A stretch of 38,515 bases of DNA from Picosynechococcus sp. PCC 7002 (GTDB lineage Bacteria > Cyanobacteriota > Cyanobacteriia > Cyanobacteriales > MRBY01): the NCBI RefSeq assembly GCF_963860125.1, contig NZ_CAWLFA010000005.1, positions 1-38,515 of the forward strand, read 5' to 3'. The notes beneath the pieces are model-generated. The model saw only the letters and a program-made list of their open reading frames with translations, was not told where the DNA came from and searched no databases. This document shows positions 38,417-38,515 of the stretch, piece by piece. The position numbers were made by a program, and so were the translations under genes. The stretch's first letter is position 1. Each line of letters begins with the position of its first letter.

Positions 38417-38513
38417 CACTTAATCAAGTAGTCACTTGTTTACTTATTCACGTGTTCAAGTGGGAAAATCGCGCTAAAATTCACTTAACCACTTAAATAC
38501 GTAATCACTTACT
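38417..38513 (+). promoter_or_regulatory. octamer arrays upstream of parA: centromere/operator
   Basis: Six contiguous 8-bp units at 38417-38464 (CACTTAAT, CAAGTAGT, CACTTGTT, TACTTATT, CACGTGTT, CAAGTGGG), then 17 bp with a TAAAAT (38475-38480) that may be the parA -10, then four units at 38482-38513 (CACTTAAC, CACTTAAA, TACGTAAT, CACTTACT). After circle closure parA starts 2 bp later. The layout, repeats on both sides of the -10, suits an RHH protein that both marks the centromere and represses the par operon. Confidence 0.75.
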
Positions 38514-38515
38514 CA

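Noticed and set aside
1..38515. tRNA, rRNA or known riboswitch
   Set aside because: No cloverleaf, rRNA segment or aptamer core was recognised on either strand by eye.

Overview
The window reads as a complete circular plasmid of a unicellular marine cyanobacterium, opened at the start of parA. HIP1 sites (GCGATCGC) are frequent in the backbone genes, and the repeat array that ends the window sits directly in front of the parA start once the ends are joined. The length of 38,515 bp equals the size I remember for plasmid pAQ5 of Synechococcus (Picosynechococcus) sp. PCC 7002. That identification is from memory and was not searched.

Layout. (1) 1-1240 and 38417-38515: partition locus, a ParA ATPase and a ribbon-helix-helix partner between arrays of 8-bp repeats. 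(2) 1989-5519: small plasmid-maintenance genes: a SLOG-fold protein, ArdA antirestriction protein, a Rad52-like annealing protein, several unknowns and an RHH regulator. Three of these genes share a CTTGTTAACNAG operator-like site. (3) 5674-11349: a winged-helix protein that may initiate replication, a cytosine-5 DNA methyltransferase nested in a second reading frame, a HTH protein, a membrane-anchored ATPase-like protein and a YdjM-type membrane protein. (4) 11361-15134: an insertion zone with a decayed IS1-family element, a TPR protein between two inverted IS1 ends, an unknown gene and a HigB/HigA-type toxin-antitoxin pair. (5) 15376-18850: a HlyD-like protein, an overlapping secreted coiled-coil protein, a 700-bp region almost free of adenine that carries two strong terminators, and a membrane-anchored DNA/RNA nuclease. 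(6) 19153-38071: a defence island. It holds a retron (msr-msd RNA, reverse transcriptase, a 301-residue protein with a HEPN-like RNxxxH motif, and a kinase-WYL protein joined without a gap), a SAM methyltransferase, an AlkB-like dioxygenase, three unknown AT-rich genes, an Abi/HEPN protein next to structured DNA, a type III-like restriction-modification operon with a UPF0175/PIN toxin-antitoxin pair inside it, and an antiphage dCTP deaminase.

How it fits together. ParA, its partner and the octamer arrays keep the plasmid. ArdA would help it enter restricting hosts. Three addiction-type modules (HigBA, UPF0175-PIN, restriction-modification) penalise its loss. The island gives phage defence in several independent ways. 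Stretches without HIP1 and with high AT (about 11.1-15.7, 18.0-23.9, 25.0-29.2 and 32.0-38.3 kb) mark the more recently acquired material.

The most interesting items are the retron operon with an effector family I do not recognise, the 300-nt run without a single A at 17232-17531, a 34-bp palindromic repeat inserted in frame in two protein genes, and two cases of long out-of-phase gene overlap.
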